NCBI GenBank assembly: GCA_947474755.1
Contig: CANJJE010000012.1
Location: 37,434-101,433, forward strand
Direction of reading: 5' to 3'
DNA: 64,000 nt
From: Burkholderiales bacterium
GTDB taxonomy: Bacteria > Pseudomonadota > Gammaproteobacteria > Burkholderiales > Burkholderiaceae_C
The notes beneath the pieces were generated by a model. It ran no database searches. It saw only the letters and a list, made by a program, of their open reading frames with translations, and was not told the origin of the DNA. Shown in pieces: positions 36,779 to 45,776 of the stretch. The first letter of the stretch is position 1, and every line of letters begins with the position of its first letter. The position numbers and the translations under genes were made by a program.

Positions 36779-37644
36779 GCGCGAGTGCGTTGAGCGTCGA
36801 GCCAGCGCGCCGTACGGAACACGGCGTCGGGCGCCACGGCCCGCTCGTGCGCCTGCCAGAACGGGGGGCCTTCGAACATCTCGGTCGTCAGCGCCGCGCC
36901 ATCGCCCGGCCATGCCAGAAGGAGCTTGCGGCTGGGGGCGCTGAGCTCGTTGCCCTCGCCGGTCGATTGCTCGAGCCAGAAGATCGGCGTGCCATCGGCC
37001 AGACTCACTCCCTGCAGCGTGGCCGCCTCGATGGCTGAAGCCAGTGCCGGGTGGATTTCATAGCCCACGATTTCGACGCTGCGTCCGGCCTGCCAATCCT
37101 GACGCATGGTGGCTGTGGTGAGCTTGGGCAGGTCGCTGCGGTCCATCTGCGCGGCGATCTTCACTCGCATGAATTGGTTCAGGTGGACCTTGCCTTCGGG
37201 CACGGCCTGCCAGAGCAGCAGGGCCAGTGTGGGGTTGGCCAGTCGCGCATGCAATTCGGCGGCCAGGATGGCTCCGAGCCGAATGCCCCACAAGGCCACG
37301 CAGCCGCCGGGCCGCGCCTGCAGCCATGCATGGCTCGACGCCAGGTTGTCGAGCCAGATGTCCCAGCGCGCATCGACATAGCCTCCTTCGCTGTCGCCCG
37401 TCCCGAACAGGTCGACCACCAGGGTGCCAATGCCGATCTTCGCCAAGGCCTGCGCCTGCAGCGTGACCATGCTGCGGCACCGGTTCATTTCCTCGTTGAA
37501 GGGCAGGGCGCACAGCACGTTCCCTCGCAGCGCCACGCCGACAGCTGGTTGGTGGTGCACTGCAAAGAGCCGGCCTGACGGCGTCTCCATGAAGAAGGGA
37601 TGGCAGCTCGCTGGAGCGCGCCGTGACTCGGTGACCGCCACCAT
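36775..37644 (-). CDS. Hydrolase 2, exosortase A system-associated (alpha/beta hydrolase-like)
   Basis: The 289-aa protein has 'CALPFNEEMNRCR', 'VVDLFGTGDSEG' and the elbow 'ALWGIRLGAILAAEL', where Arg122 replaces the nucleophile. It fits the TIGR03101-type XrtA hydrolase 2 family. Without Ser or Cys at the elbow it may not be a classical hydrolase and may bind rather than cleave acyl groups. It is sandwiched between an acyl carrier protein gene (3-base gap) and hydrolase 1 (overlap). Confidence 0.85.
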   Translation of the reverse strand: MVAVTESRRAPASCHPFFMETPSGRLFAVHHQPAVGVALRGNVLCALPFNEEMNRCRSMVTLQAQALAKIGIGTLVVDLFGTGDSEGGYVDARWDIWLDNLASSHAWLQARPGGCVALWGIRLGAILAAELHARLANPTLALLLWQAVPEGKVHLNQFMRVKIAAQMDRSDLPKLTTATMRQDWQAGRSVEIVGYEIHPALASAIEAATLQGVSLADGTPIFWLEQSTGEGNELSAPSRKLLLAWPGDGAALTTEMFEGPPFWQAHERAVAPDAVFRTARWLDAQRTRA

Positions 37645-37647
37645 GGT

Positions 37648-37917
37648 TCAGGCAGGCGCCTTGCTCCGAAGCAGATAGTCGGCCATCTGGGCGGCCGAGC
37701 CCAGGTTGTCGATCGTCATGTCGCTGTCGGGAATTCGGAAACCGTAGGTCGATTCGAACCACGCGATCAGCTCAAGCAGGCCCGCCGAATCGATGTAGCC
37801 ACTGGCCGGAATGATCTCGTCGAAGGCCAGCTCGCTGGCATCGCTGTCGAGCTGGTCGGCGAGTTCGATCACCTTGGCCTTGATGGCTTGCTGGATGGCG
37901 TCACGGTCGAGGTTCAT
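37648..37917 (-). CDS. Acyl carrier protein
   Basis: The 89-aa protein has a carrier fold with the attachment Ser44 in 'ASGYIDSAGLLELIAWFE'. It is less canonical than the ACP at 34737 (Asp-Ser-Ala in place of Asp-Ser-Leu/Met). It follows the E2 gene and precedes hydrolase 2. It could receive the acyl group generated by the adjacent 2-oxoacid dehydrogenase parts or by the ligase across the intergenic region. Confidence 0.82.
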   Translation of the reverse strand: MNLDRDAIQQAIKAKVIELADQLDSDASELAFDEIIPASGYIDSAGLLELIAWFESTYGFRIPDSDMTIDNLGSAAQMADYLLRSKAPA

Positions 37918-37953
37918 CTGTGCACCTGGATTCGCTGGTGAATGGAGGCGACC

Positions 37954-39066
37954 TCAGTCGGCCTTGCGGGGGCGGCTGAGCTTGCGCAGCAGGGCCGCTA
38001 CAGCGCCGCCGTGCAGCACGCGGTGGTCGTAGGTGGCACCCAATACGGCTCGGCCATCGGCGCTGACGGCATGGGCGATCATGACAGCGCTGTGTGGCGC
38101 GAGGATCGGGATGTGCCGGCTGACGTTCCAGCGCGCCATGCTGGAGAAGCCGATCGTTGTGCCCTGGGTCTCCAGCGGGGTGAGTTCGTGCGCGGCCGCG
38201 CGCCTCTGCAGCCCCGAGAGCCGCTTGACGAAATCGAGCTCGCCAGCGGATGCCGCATCGCGCACCGCGGCCAGGTAGAGCACGTCGCCGGCTTGCACGG
38301 TGAAGCCCAGGTTCACTTCGCCGTATTCATGGCGTTGGCCATCCGCGATGGTGGCATTGAGCTTTGGTGATTCGACCGCCAGCTCGACCAGTCGCCATGC
38401 CATCAGTGCCAGCATCGGGTTCAGCAGAAGCCCGTGTTGTTCGCCGAACTGCTTCGCGTAGGCGTCCCAGGGCGCTGGGTCGTAGGGCAGCTCGATGTAG
38501 CCAGCGACCGCCTGATCGCGATGCCAGGTCACCGTGGCGAGCATGCCGCGCTCGTCGGGGCGCAATGCGACGCGTCGGCCCTCGATCTCGGGCGCCAACG
38601 CCGCTGTCGATGCGGATGGGCCCTTGGCCGCTGTCGGAGACAACCCGCGTGCTGCCGCATAACGCTCGACGTCGTCCGCGCTCAGCCGTGCCGAAGACGC
38701 AGGCACCTGGGACGCACTGATGCCATAGCGCAGCAGCAGAGCGCGCGCCTTGGCAGTGGGTGCAGCTTCGCCGGTGCCATCGGCAGGGGTCGCCGCGGCG
38801 GCCGATGCTGCCGGCGCTTTCTCGTCAGCGGTTTCTCCCAGCCATAGCAGCACCCCGCCGACCCTTGCCATGGCATCGAGCTGGGCGTCGATGGCGATGA
38901 CAAAGCCTGTGGCTGGTGACTCGACATCGACGACGGCCTTGTCGGTCTCGACGGCTGCAAGTACCTGACCGACCGTCACCTGCGAGCCGATCTCGATCTT
39001 CAGCTCGACCAGCCTGACTTCGTCATCGTTGTTGTTGACGCGGGGAACGTGGACGGGGGTGGCCAT
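37954..39066 (-). CDS. 2-oxoacid dehydrogenase E2-like acyltransferase
   Basis: The 370-aa protein has a lipoyl domain at about 1-80 (lipoyl Lys43 in 'VETDKAVVDVE'), a degenerate E3-binding domain near 110-145 ('RALLLRYGISASQVPA') and an acyltransferase domain to the C-terminus. The active-site motif reads 'YDHRVLHGG', with His348 kept but the usual Asp replaced by His352. No E3 gene is nearby. It should take an acyl unit from the E1 protein encoded 32 bases upstream. Its acyl acceptor may be the adjacent carrier protein. The start is at 39066, where the lipoyl domain begins. Confidence 0.85.
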   Translation of the reverse strand: MATPVHVPRVNNNDDEVRLVELKIEIGSQVTVGQVLAAVETDKAVVDVESPATGFVIAIDAQLDAMARVGGVLLWLGETADEKAPAASAAAATPADGTGEAAPTAKARALLLRYGISASQVPASSARLSADDVERYAAARGLSPTAAKGPSASTAALAPEIEGRRVALRPDERGMLATVTWHRDQAVAGYIELPYDPAPWDAYAKQFGEQHGLLLNPMLALMAWRLVELAVESPKLNATIADGQRHEYGEVNLGFTVQAGDVLYLAAVRDAASAGELDFVKRLSGLQRRAAAHELTPLETQGTTIGFSSMARWNVSRHIPILAPHSAVMIAHAVSADGRAVLGATYDHRVLHGGAVAALLRKLSRPRKAD

Positions 39067-39098
39067 GGCGCGGGGCTCGTCTGCAGTCAGTTTCGTTG

Positions 39099-41093
39099 TC
39101 AGAACAGGGCGAGGATACGGGCCAGGATGGCCTGCTCGTCGGGAAGCTGAGCCACCTCGAGCGAGCGTGCCGCCGCGATCGGTACCGCAGGCATGCCGAT
39201 GCGCAGCACCTGGCCACCGTAGCCTGACTCGGCCAGCAGCGCGAGGATCTCGGCGCCGACGCCGTACTCGTGATGCGATTCCTCGATGACGGCGATGCGC
39301 GGCGAGGCCAGCAGGGCCTCGCACAACTGCTGCCTCGGCAGCGGCGACAGCAAGGCCGGCGCGATGATGCGCACCTCGAGCTCCTCGTCGTCGCTCAACT
39401 GCCGAGCCACGCGCTCGACGATGGGCAGCATGCCTCCGTAGCAGACCAGCACGATGTCGGCTTCGGTCGGGCCCTGGCTGAGCGTTGGGAACAGCTCGCT
39501 GCCGAGATCGCCGGGGAACGTCGCCAGCGGTGCATAGCCGGCGGGCGACTGGGCCTCGCCGTAGAGGAGCTTGTGTTCGAGAAAGACGGTCGGATTGGGC
39601 CAGCGCATCACCGCGTCAACCAGCAACTGACCGACGTTGTGCCGGTGGCTGCCGTAAAGCACCGTGAGGCCCGGCACCGAGACGAGCAGGTTTTCCGGGC
39701 TCTGGCTGTGCGTGGGCCCGTAGCCACGGCGACCGCCACAGGGTGTTCGCATCACCAGCGGCACGCTGACGTCCGGGAACATGCCGGGAAACTTGACCGC
39801 GTGGTTGTAAAGCTGGTCCATGCACAGCGTCATGAAGTCGGCGAACATGATCTCGACGATCGGGCGCTGTCCCGCCAGCGCCAGGCCGATGCCCGCGCCG
39901 GTGATGCCGGCTTCGCTGATCGGCGTGGAAATGACGCGGCCGGGAAACGCTTCGGACAGACCCGCAGTGACCTTGAAGGCGCCACCATAGGGCTCGTGCA
40001 GGTCTTCGCCCAGCAGCAGCACCTCGGGCGACTGTGCCAGCAGCGAGCGAAGCGCGCTATTGATGGCGCCGCGCACATTGGCCGCGGTCGCGGGCTGCGC
40101 CAAAGCGGGAAGCGCAGGCGCGGCGGTCCGCAGTGCGTGCTCGGGCACGACTTCGAAGCGCGACGGCGGCGAGGTCATGGCCGCAGCTTCGACTTCCTTG
40201 AGCAAGGCCTTGTTGCGGGAGTCGATGGCCGTGCGTTCAGCGACGGGCAGGCGACGGCCCAGGGCCGACAGCGGGTCGCGCGTCTGGATGCGATCGAGCT
40301 CTTCGGCGGGGCGCAGGTCATCGCCCTTGCTGTGCGGGCCGAGTCGGCAGGTGTCGACGACCAGCATGCCGGGGCCAGCGCCGTTGCGCAGCGAATCGAC
40401 GAGCTGTTCGACGTTGGCCGAGAAGTCGGTTGCCGCATCGTCGAGCCGCCAGGTCTTCAGGCCGAAGGCGGCACTGCGCGCGCAGATGTCGCCTCCGCCC
40501 AGTGTTGTTGCCGTTGGAGTGGTCTGGGCGATGCCGTTGTTTTCGACCACGAAAAGCACGGGCAGCTTCCAGATGGCCGCCATGTTCATGCTCTCGTAGA
40601 GCAGACCTTCACCAAGCGTGCCGTCACCGATCATCACGCAGACCAGGCTGCGGCTGCTGCGGCGCTGGCGTTCGAGCGCCAAGCCCACCGCGATGGCCGT
40701 CATGCCGGCCTGCACGCCGTTGCTGTGGAAGTGGCGCAGCGCGATGTGCTGCGAGCCGCCGTAGCCGCGGCACACGCCGGCCTCGCGTCCCATGATCTCG
40801 GCCACCAGACCCAGAGGGTCGCCGGAGTAGGTCAGGAAGTGACCGTGGTTGCGGTGGTTGGAGAGCACCACGTCGTCGGCATCGTCGAGTGCCCGAACCA
40901 CGGCCATCTGGCAGAGCTCCTGACCCAGGCAGGTGTGCGTCGTGCCCGACAGCAGCCCGCGACCGAACAGGTCCAGGATCAGCTGCTCGGTCTGCCGTAT
41001 GAAATTGCCGTAAGCAAACAGGCTGCTATCGTCTTTCGCGATGCGAGGTTTGCCTGCGGTGTCGCGGTCAAAGCCGGGGATGTCAAAAGCCAT
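39099..41093 (-). CDS. 2-oxoacid dehydrogenase E1, fused alpha and beta subunits
   Basis: With the ATG at 41093 the protein is 664 aa. The alpha half has the thiamine-diphosphate motif 'GDGTLGEG' (about 154-161) with 'VVENN' about 27 residues on. The beta half (about 320-664) has 'LLLGEDLHEPYGGAF' and 'TPISEAGITGAGIGLA'. It should decarboxylate a 2-oxoacid and load the acyl group on the E2 lipoyl domain. Fusion of alpha and beta is known in some branched-chain and acetoin-type E1s. An upstream ATG at 41114 is possible. It is the first gene of the eight-gene operon. Confidence 0.87.
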   Translation of the reverse strand: MAFDIPGFDRDTAGKPRIAKDDSSLFAYGNFIRQTEQLILDLFGRGLLSGTTHTCLGQELCQMAVVRALDDADDVVLSNHRNHGHFLTYSGDPLGLVAEIMGREAGVCRGYGGSQHIALRHFHSNGVQAGMTAIAVGLALERQRRSSRSLVCVMIGDGTLGEGLLYESMNMAAIWKLPVLFVVENNGIAQTTPTATTLGGGDICARSAAFGLKTWRLDDAATDFSANVEQLVDSLRNGAGPGMLVVDTCRLGPHSKGDDLRPAEELDRIQTRDPLSALGRRLPVAERTAIDSRNKALLKEVEAAAMTSPPSRFEVVPEHALRTAAPALPALAQPATAANVRGAINSALRSLLAQSPEVLLLGEDLHEPYGGAFKVTAGLSEAFPGRVISTPISEAGITGAGIGLALAGQRPIVEIMFADFMTLCMDQLYNHAVKFPGMFPDVSVPLVMRTPCGGRRGYGPTHSQSPENLLVSVPGLTVLYGSHRHNVGQLLVDAVMRWPNPTVFLEHKLLYGEAQSPAGYAPLATFPGDLGSELFPTLSQGPTEADIVLVCYGGMLPIVERVARQLSDDEELEVRIIAPALLSPLPRQQLCEALLASPRIAVIEESHHEYGVGAEILALLAESGYGGQVLRIGMPAVPIAAARSLEVAQLPDEQAILARILALF

Positions 41094-41306
41094 GGATGAG
41101 CGGGGTCTTTTCATTGACGCAGCGACTGCGACCGATCGCAGAGTATGCCAACGCCAGTCACGGCGGCGTGTGGCCTGAATCTCGAAATGCGCGCGAGCGC
41201 GCGCGTTTTCAGGCAATGGATCACGGTTGTCGATCACTTGCTCTCATGACCGGAAGCGGACGGTTTCCCCGTCGAGTTCTAACGATGCTGATCTTCTCGC
41301 GCTGGC
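41094..41306. other. Divergent intergenic region between E1 and a membrane ligase/polymerase gene
   Basis: No gene is supported in these 213 bases. An alternating GC run (41189-41205) followed by TTTT lies in the centre. Promoters for both divergent transcripts are expected, but I see no clear -35/-10 pair. Confidence 0.3.
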
Positions 41307-43274
41307 ATGGTTGACCGTCGGCGGAAGTTCTGGGCCCGCAGTGCTTGCTTGCTGGGCGCTTCAGCGGCCGCCGGCGCAGGCCTGGCGTTGGCGATGCATC
41401 ATCCGCTGGCGCCTTTCGCGGTCAGTGCTTGCTTCGTGCTCTGGGGCGCGCTGGTTGCGTGGCGGCCTGGCGTGTGGCTATTCGTCCTGCCTGCGGCCCT
41501 GCCGCTTCTGAACTTCGCGCCGTGGACCGGTTGGATCACGGTCGAGGAGTTCGATCTGCTGTGTCTGGGCGTGATCAGTGGCGGCTACGCGCGGATGGGT
41601 TTGTCGATCATGGCGGCACCCGACGAACCCGGGGAAGCGCCAGCACGCGGCAGGGTCTTCACCACCGCTGCCGTCGTCTTCGCCGTCGCGAGCGCTGCTG
41701 CCTGTGTCCGCGGCATGTCGCTGGCGAATGAGGCAGTCTTCAGTCTGTTCCAGGGCTACGCCGACCCGCTGAATGCCTGGCGCGTGTTCAAGAGTGTGGC
41801 GTTCGCGGCATCGCTGTGGCCGTTGCTGCGGCGCGAGGTGCAGTCTGATCCAGACACCAGTGTCCGTCACCTGGGTTGGGGCATGGTCGCGGGCCTGGGT
41901 GTGGTGTCGCTCGCGGTGCTGTGGGAACGTGTGGCCTATCCCGGCCTCTGGGATTTCTCGACCCGTTATCGAACCACTGCGCTGTTCTGGGAGATGCATG
42001 TCGGCGGCGCGGCCATCGATGCTTACCTGACGCTGGCCACGCCCTTCGTTGTCTGGGCACTGTGGATCACCCGCACACCGCTGCGCTGGGCCGTGCTGGC
42101 GGCGCTGACGCTGCTCACCGGCTATGCCTGTCTGACCACTTTCTCGCGCGGTGTCTATGGCGCAGTGCTCGGCTCCCTGCTGCTGCTGATCGTCTTGTTG
42201 CGGTGGCGGAGTCCGCCGCTTCTTCGCATCCGCTGGCGCACGGTGGCGGGGCTCGCGCTGACGCTGGCGCTGGCACTCGAGGTGGCGGCGGTGCTTGGCT
42301 TGGGTTCCTACATGCGCGAGCGCATCGGCTCGAGCGATCAGGACCTGGACAGTCGGCGTCAGCACTGGCACCACGGCCTGGGCCTGATGCATGGCCCGGC
42401 GGACTGGCTCCTCGGCATCGGTGCCGGGCGCTTGCCAGCGAGCTATGCCCGCGAGGTGCCGCGCCGGGAGTTCCCTGGAGACATTCAATTCATCGGCCCA
42501 GGCGGTCCGCAAGACGCCGCTTTCGTTCGTGTGCTCGGCCCCAGGACACGATCTGACATCGATGGCCTGTTCGCCTTGACGCAGCGCGTGGCATTGGGTG
42601 CCGTCGGGCCGCACCGGGTGGCGTTCGATGTGCGCGCCGCAGTGAATACCGATGTGTATCTGTCCTTGTGCGAACTGCATCTGCTCTATCCGCGGCGCTG
42701 TCAGTCGGCCTGGATTCGCGTGTCGCCGACTGCTAGCGAATGGCGTCGGGCAGTCGCGGTTCTGCGCGGGCCTTCGCTCGATCGGGGCAGCGCATGGGCG
42801 CCGCGGCAGGGTGTGTTCTCCGTCTCGATCTTCGACGCGGGTCGCCAGGTCGACATCCGCAATCCGAGCCTTGTCGGCCTCAGCCGGATGGAACTGCTCG
42901 CCAACCGCGACTTTGCCCAGGGCATGGCCCGCTGGTTCCCATCGGCACAGGGCTACTACGTCCCGTGGCACATCGACAGCCTGTGGCTCGAGGTACTGAT
43001 CGAGCGAGGCCTGTTCGCAGTGGTGGCGTTTGCCGTCTGCATGGCATGGGCGGTGTGGTGTCTGGTGAGCGCGATCATGCGGCGCGATCAGGTGGCCCCC
43101 CTGATGGCGCCGTTTCTGGCCGCATCGCTTTGCGGGGGCCTTTGCATCGGTCTGATCAGCAGCGTGATGGACGTGCCGCGTGTCGCCTTGCTCTTGATGT
43201 TGCTGGCCATCTTTTCAGTCGAGATCAGTGCGGCACCACGCCATCGTTTTGCCGAACGCGCTTTCGCCGACTGA
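41307..43274 (+). CDS. O-antigen ligase/polymerase-like membrane protein with periplasmic insert
   Basis: The 655-aa protein has about ten N-terminal spans (to residue ~335) with the Wzy_C-like 'TFSRGVYGAVLGSLLLLIV'. A soluble region of roughly residues 375-545 follows, and then two to three further spans ('LFAVVAFAVCMAWAVWCLV', 'AALC'). The soluble part is rich in alternating strands and lies in the large periplasmic loop, where ligases bind their substrates. It is the second ligase/polymerase-like protein of the locus; one may polymerise, the other ligate. Confidence 0.78.
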   Translation: MVDRRRKFWARSACLLGASAAAGAGLALAMHHPLAPFAVSACFVLWGALVAWRPGVWLFVLPAALPLLNFAPWTGWITVEEFDLLCLGVISGGYARMGLSIMAAPDEPGEAPARGRVFTTAAVVFAVASAAACVRGMSLANEAVFSLFQGYADPLNAWRVFKSVAFAASLWPLLRREVQSDPDTSVRHLGWGMVAGLGVVSLAVLWERVAYPGLWDFSTRYRTTALFWEMHVGGAAIDAYLTLATPFVVWALWITRTPLRWAVLAALTLLTGYACLTTFSRGVYGAVLGSLLLLIVLLRWRSPPLLRIRWRTVAGLALTLALALEVAAVLGLGSYMRERIGSSDQDLDSRRQHWHHGLGLMHGPADWLLGIGAGRLPASYAREVPRREFPGDIQFIGPGGPQDAAFVRVLGPRTRSDIDGLFALTQRVALGAVGPHRVAFDVRAAVNTDVYLSLCELHLLYPRRCQSAWIRVSPTASEWRRAVAVLRGPSLDRGSAWAPRQGVFSVSIFDAGRQVDIRNPSLVGLSRMELLANRDFAQGMARWFPSAQGYYVPWHIDSLWLEVLIERGLFAVVAFAVCMAWAVWCLVSAIMRRDQVAPLMAPFLAASLCGGLCIGLISSVMDVPRVALLLMLLAIFSVEISAAPRHRFAERAFAD

Positions 43275-43283
43275 TCTACCGAG

Positions 43284-44351
43284 TCAGTGCGGCGGCATCG
43301 CTGCGCTGCCAAGGATCTGCGCCTGCTGGACGTACCAACGCATTGCATCGGCCAAGCCCTCGCCGATGCGGTGGCTGGGCCGGTAGCCCAGGCGTTCGCC
43401 GGCCTTGCTGATGTCGGCCTGCGAATGAAGCACGTCGCCAGGTCGAAAGTCGCCGTGGACGGGCTGGATGTCGCACAACTGCGGGAAGGTCGGTGCCAGG
43501 TGCTGCCGCAGCAGAGCAAACAGCTCGTTCAGACTGGTACGGTCGCCGACCGCCACGTTGTAGACCTGGTTGACGGCGTCATCGCGCTGCGTGCACCCGG
43601 CCAGCAGATTGGCCTGCACCGCGTTGGCGACGAAGCAGAAATCGCGGCTGGTGAGGCCGTCGCCGTTGATCTGGACGGGCCGTCCATCGATCAGCGCGGC
43701 AATCCATTTCGGGATCACTGCAGCATAGGCACCATTCGGGTCCTGCCGCGGTCCGAACACATTGAAGTAGCGCAGGCCGATGCTTTGCAGGCCATAGGCA
43801 CGGGCGAACACATCGGCGTACAACTCGTTGACCAGCTTGGTCACCGCATAGGGTGACAGCGGCGCACCGATGCGGTCTTCCACCTTGGGCAGGGCCGGAT
43901 GATCGCCATAGGTCGAACTGCTGGCTGCATAGACGAAACGCTGCACTTTCGCGTCGCGTGCGGCCACCAGCATGTTCAGGAAACCATCGACGTTGACAGC
44001 ATTGGTGGTCACGGGATCAGCCAGCGATCGCGGCACACTGCCCAGAGCCGCCTGGTGCAGCACGACCTCGATGCCGGCACAGGCGGCCTGGCAATCGGAT
44101 GACAGACGGATGTCGCCGCGGATGAACTTGAATCGCGACCATCGTTCGGCACCGACCAGACCCTGGACCTCGTCGAGGTTGCGCTGGTGGCCGGTCGCGA
44201 AATTGTCCAGCCCGACCACGCGCTGATCGAGCATCAGCAGGGCTTCGAGCAGGTTCGACCCGATGAAGCCCGCGACGCCTGTCACCAGCCAGGTCTTCGG
44301 CGCTGACCGCAGCGCGCATTGCAACGCCTGGTAGGCCGTCACAGCCTCCAT
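43284..44351 (-). CDS. UDP-HexNAc C4-epimerase-like SDR (WbpP/TviC type)
   Basis: The 355-aa extended SDR has the NAD-binding '[18 protein letters not shown]', '[13 protein letters not shown]', the catalytic Ser-Tyr-Lys set ('ASSSTYGD', '[12 protein letters not shown]') and '[19 protein letters not shown]'. These features fit the WbpP/TviC group that interconverts UDP-GlcNAc(A) and UDP-GalNAc(A). With the dehydrogenase next to it, it should supply UDP-GalNAcA. The start overlaps that gene's 3' end by 13 bases. Confidence 0.85.
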   Translation of the reverse strand: MEAVTAYQALQCALRSAPKTWLVTGVAGFIGSNLLEALLMLDQRVVGLDNFATGHQRNLDEVQGLVGAERWSRFKFIRGDIRLSSDCQAACAGIEVVLHQAALGSVPRSLADPVTTNAVNVDGFLNMLVAARDAKVQRFVYAASSSTYGDHPALPKVEDRIGAPLSPYAVTKLVNELYADVFARAYGLQSIGLRYFNVFGPRQDPNGAYAAVIPKWIAALIDGRPVQINGDGLTSRDFCFVANAVQANLLAGCTQRDDAVNQVYNVAVGDRTSLNELFALLRQHLAPTFPQLCDIQPVHGDFRPGDVLHSQADISKAGERLGYRPSHRIGEGLADAMRWYVQQAQILGSAAMPPH

Positions 44352-45631
44352 AGCTCATGCCCTGCCTGAGTCACCGCAGCGGGGTCGTAGACCGATTTCA
44401 CGTCGGCGAACACGCCTCCGGGTTTCAGCTTGCCGAGCAGCCTGGACACGCCCATCTGCTTGTAAGGTTGATGCGCCACCGCGGCGATGATCGCCGATGC
44501 CTGCGGCAGTTGCTCCCAGTCGGTCAGGCCAATGCCGTACTCGTGCTGGCATTCATCGTTGTCGGCCAGCGGGTCGTGCACATGCACCTTCACGCCGTAA
44601 GACTGCAGCTCCCGGATCACATCGATCACCTTGCTGTTGCGCAGGTCCGGGCAGTCCTCCTTGAAGGTCATGCCGAGAACGATGATGTCGGCATCCTTGA
44701 CTGCCTGGCCCGCGGCAATCATGCGCTTGACCGTCTGCTCGGCCACGTACTTGCCCATGCTGTCGTTGATGCGTCGACCGGCCAGGATGACCTGCGGCTG
44801 GTAGCCCAGCATCTCGGCCTTGTGCGTCAGGTAGTACGGATCGACGCCGATGCAATGACCGCCGACCAGTCCCGGCCGGAAAGGCAGGAAGTTCCACTTG
44901 GTGCCTGCCGCTTCCAGCACCTCGAGCGTGTCGATGCCCATGCGGTTGAAGATGAGGGACAACTCGTTCATCAGCGCGATGTTCAGGTCGCGCTGGGTGT
45001 TTTCGATCACCTTGGCGGCTTCGGCGACGCGGATGCTGCTGGCCGGGTAGACGCCCGCATCGATGATGGCACCGTACAGCTTTTGCACCACCGCGAGCGT
45101 CTCGGGCGTGTCGCCCGACACCAGCTTGACGATCTTGGTCAGCGTGCGCAGCTTGTCGCCGGGGTTGATGCGTTCGGGCGAGTAGCCGATGTTGAAGTCC
45201 TGCTTCCACTTCAGGCCGGAGAACTTCTCCAGCACCGGCACGCAGATCTCTTCGGTCGCTCCGGGGTACACCGTGGATTCATAGACAACGATCGCGCCGC
45301 GCTTCATGTGGCGGCCGACGGTCTCCGAACTGCTGACGAGTGGAAAGAAATCGGGGCGGCGCGCGTCATCGATCGGTGTGGGCACGGCGACGACGATGAA
45401 GTCGGCGTCCTTCAAGCCCGCGCCATCGGTGGTGCAGTTCAGCAGGGTAGCCGCGCGCAGTTGTTCCGACGACACCTCGCCGGTCGGATCCTCGAAGCGT
45501 CGATAAGCATCGACCTTGCGCGCTGACAGATCGAATCCGACCGTCGGAAAGCGTTTGCCGAACTCGACCGCCAGCGGCAAACCGACGTAACCCAAGCCGA
45601 CGACCGCGATGATGGGAGACTCAGGATTCAT
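44339..45631 (-). CDS. Nucleotide-sugar dehydrogenase (TviB/WbpO type)
   Basis: The 430-aa enzyme starts '[19 protein letters not shown]' (Rossmann fold). It has the central UDP-sugar dehydrogenase domain with the catalytic Cys260 in '[12 protein letters not shown]', and a C-terminal UDP-binding domain ('[16 protein letters not shown]'). It should oxidise UDP-HexNAc at C6 to the uronic acid. It is paired with the epimerase as in Vi-antigen (tviB-tviC) and O6 (wbpO-wbpP) loci. The ATG at 45631 is chosen because the Rossmann motif begins nine residues later. Confidence 0.9.
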   Translation of the reverse strand: MNPESPIIAVVGLGYVGLPLAVEFGKRFPTVGFDLSARKVDAYRRFEDPTGEVSSEQLRAATLLNCTTDGAGLKDADFIVVAVPTPIDDARRPDFFPLVSSSETVGRHMKRGAIVVYESTVYPGATEEICVPVLEKFSGLKWKQDFNIGYSPERINPGDKLRTLTKIVKLVSGDTPETLAVVQKLYGAIIDAGVYPASSIRVAEAAKVIENTQRDLNIALMNELSLIFNRMGIDTLEVLEAAGTKWNFLPFRPGLVGGHCIGVDPYYLTHKAEMLGYQPQVILAGRRINDSMGKYVAEQTVKRMIAAGQAVKDADIIVLGMTFKEDCPDLRNSKVIDVIRELQSYGVKVHVHDPLADNDECQHEYGIGLTDWEQLPQASAIIAAVAHQPYKQMGVSRLLGKLKPGGVFADVKSVYDPAAVTQAGHELWRL

Positions 45632-45776
45632 GTTCCAGGCCGCTTGAAGATCAGAGGAACAAGTTTCGCATGGTCGGTTTCGACCTGGCCGACGTGATTC
45701 GTGAGTTGTGTGGCGAACCGGACGCAAATGCTTGCATCTGGCGGCTTGGGTGTTGAGCGTTCGTGTGAGCGACGTT

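Noticed and set aside
39270..41099. Very long open frame on the plus strand opposite the E1 gene
   Set aside because: Its translation is low-complexity, Arg/Ala/Gln-rich, with no known domain; it is the GC-rich antisense of the well-supported E1 gene. The same holds for long antisense frames at 14843-16393 and 18973-20577.
41189..41205. GC-alternating run followed by TTTT as a terminator
   Set aside because: The run can pair in many registers but leaves a loop of only two bases in the best one; it is more likely simple sequence in a GC-rich spacer.
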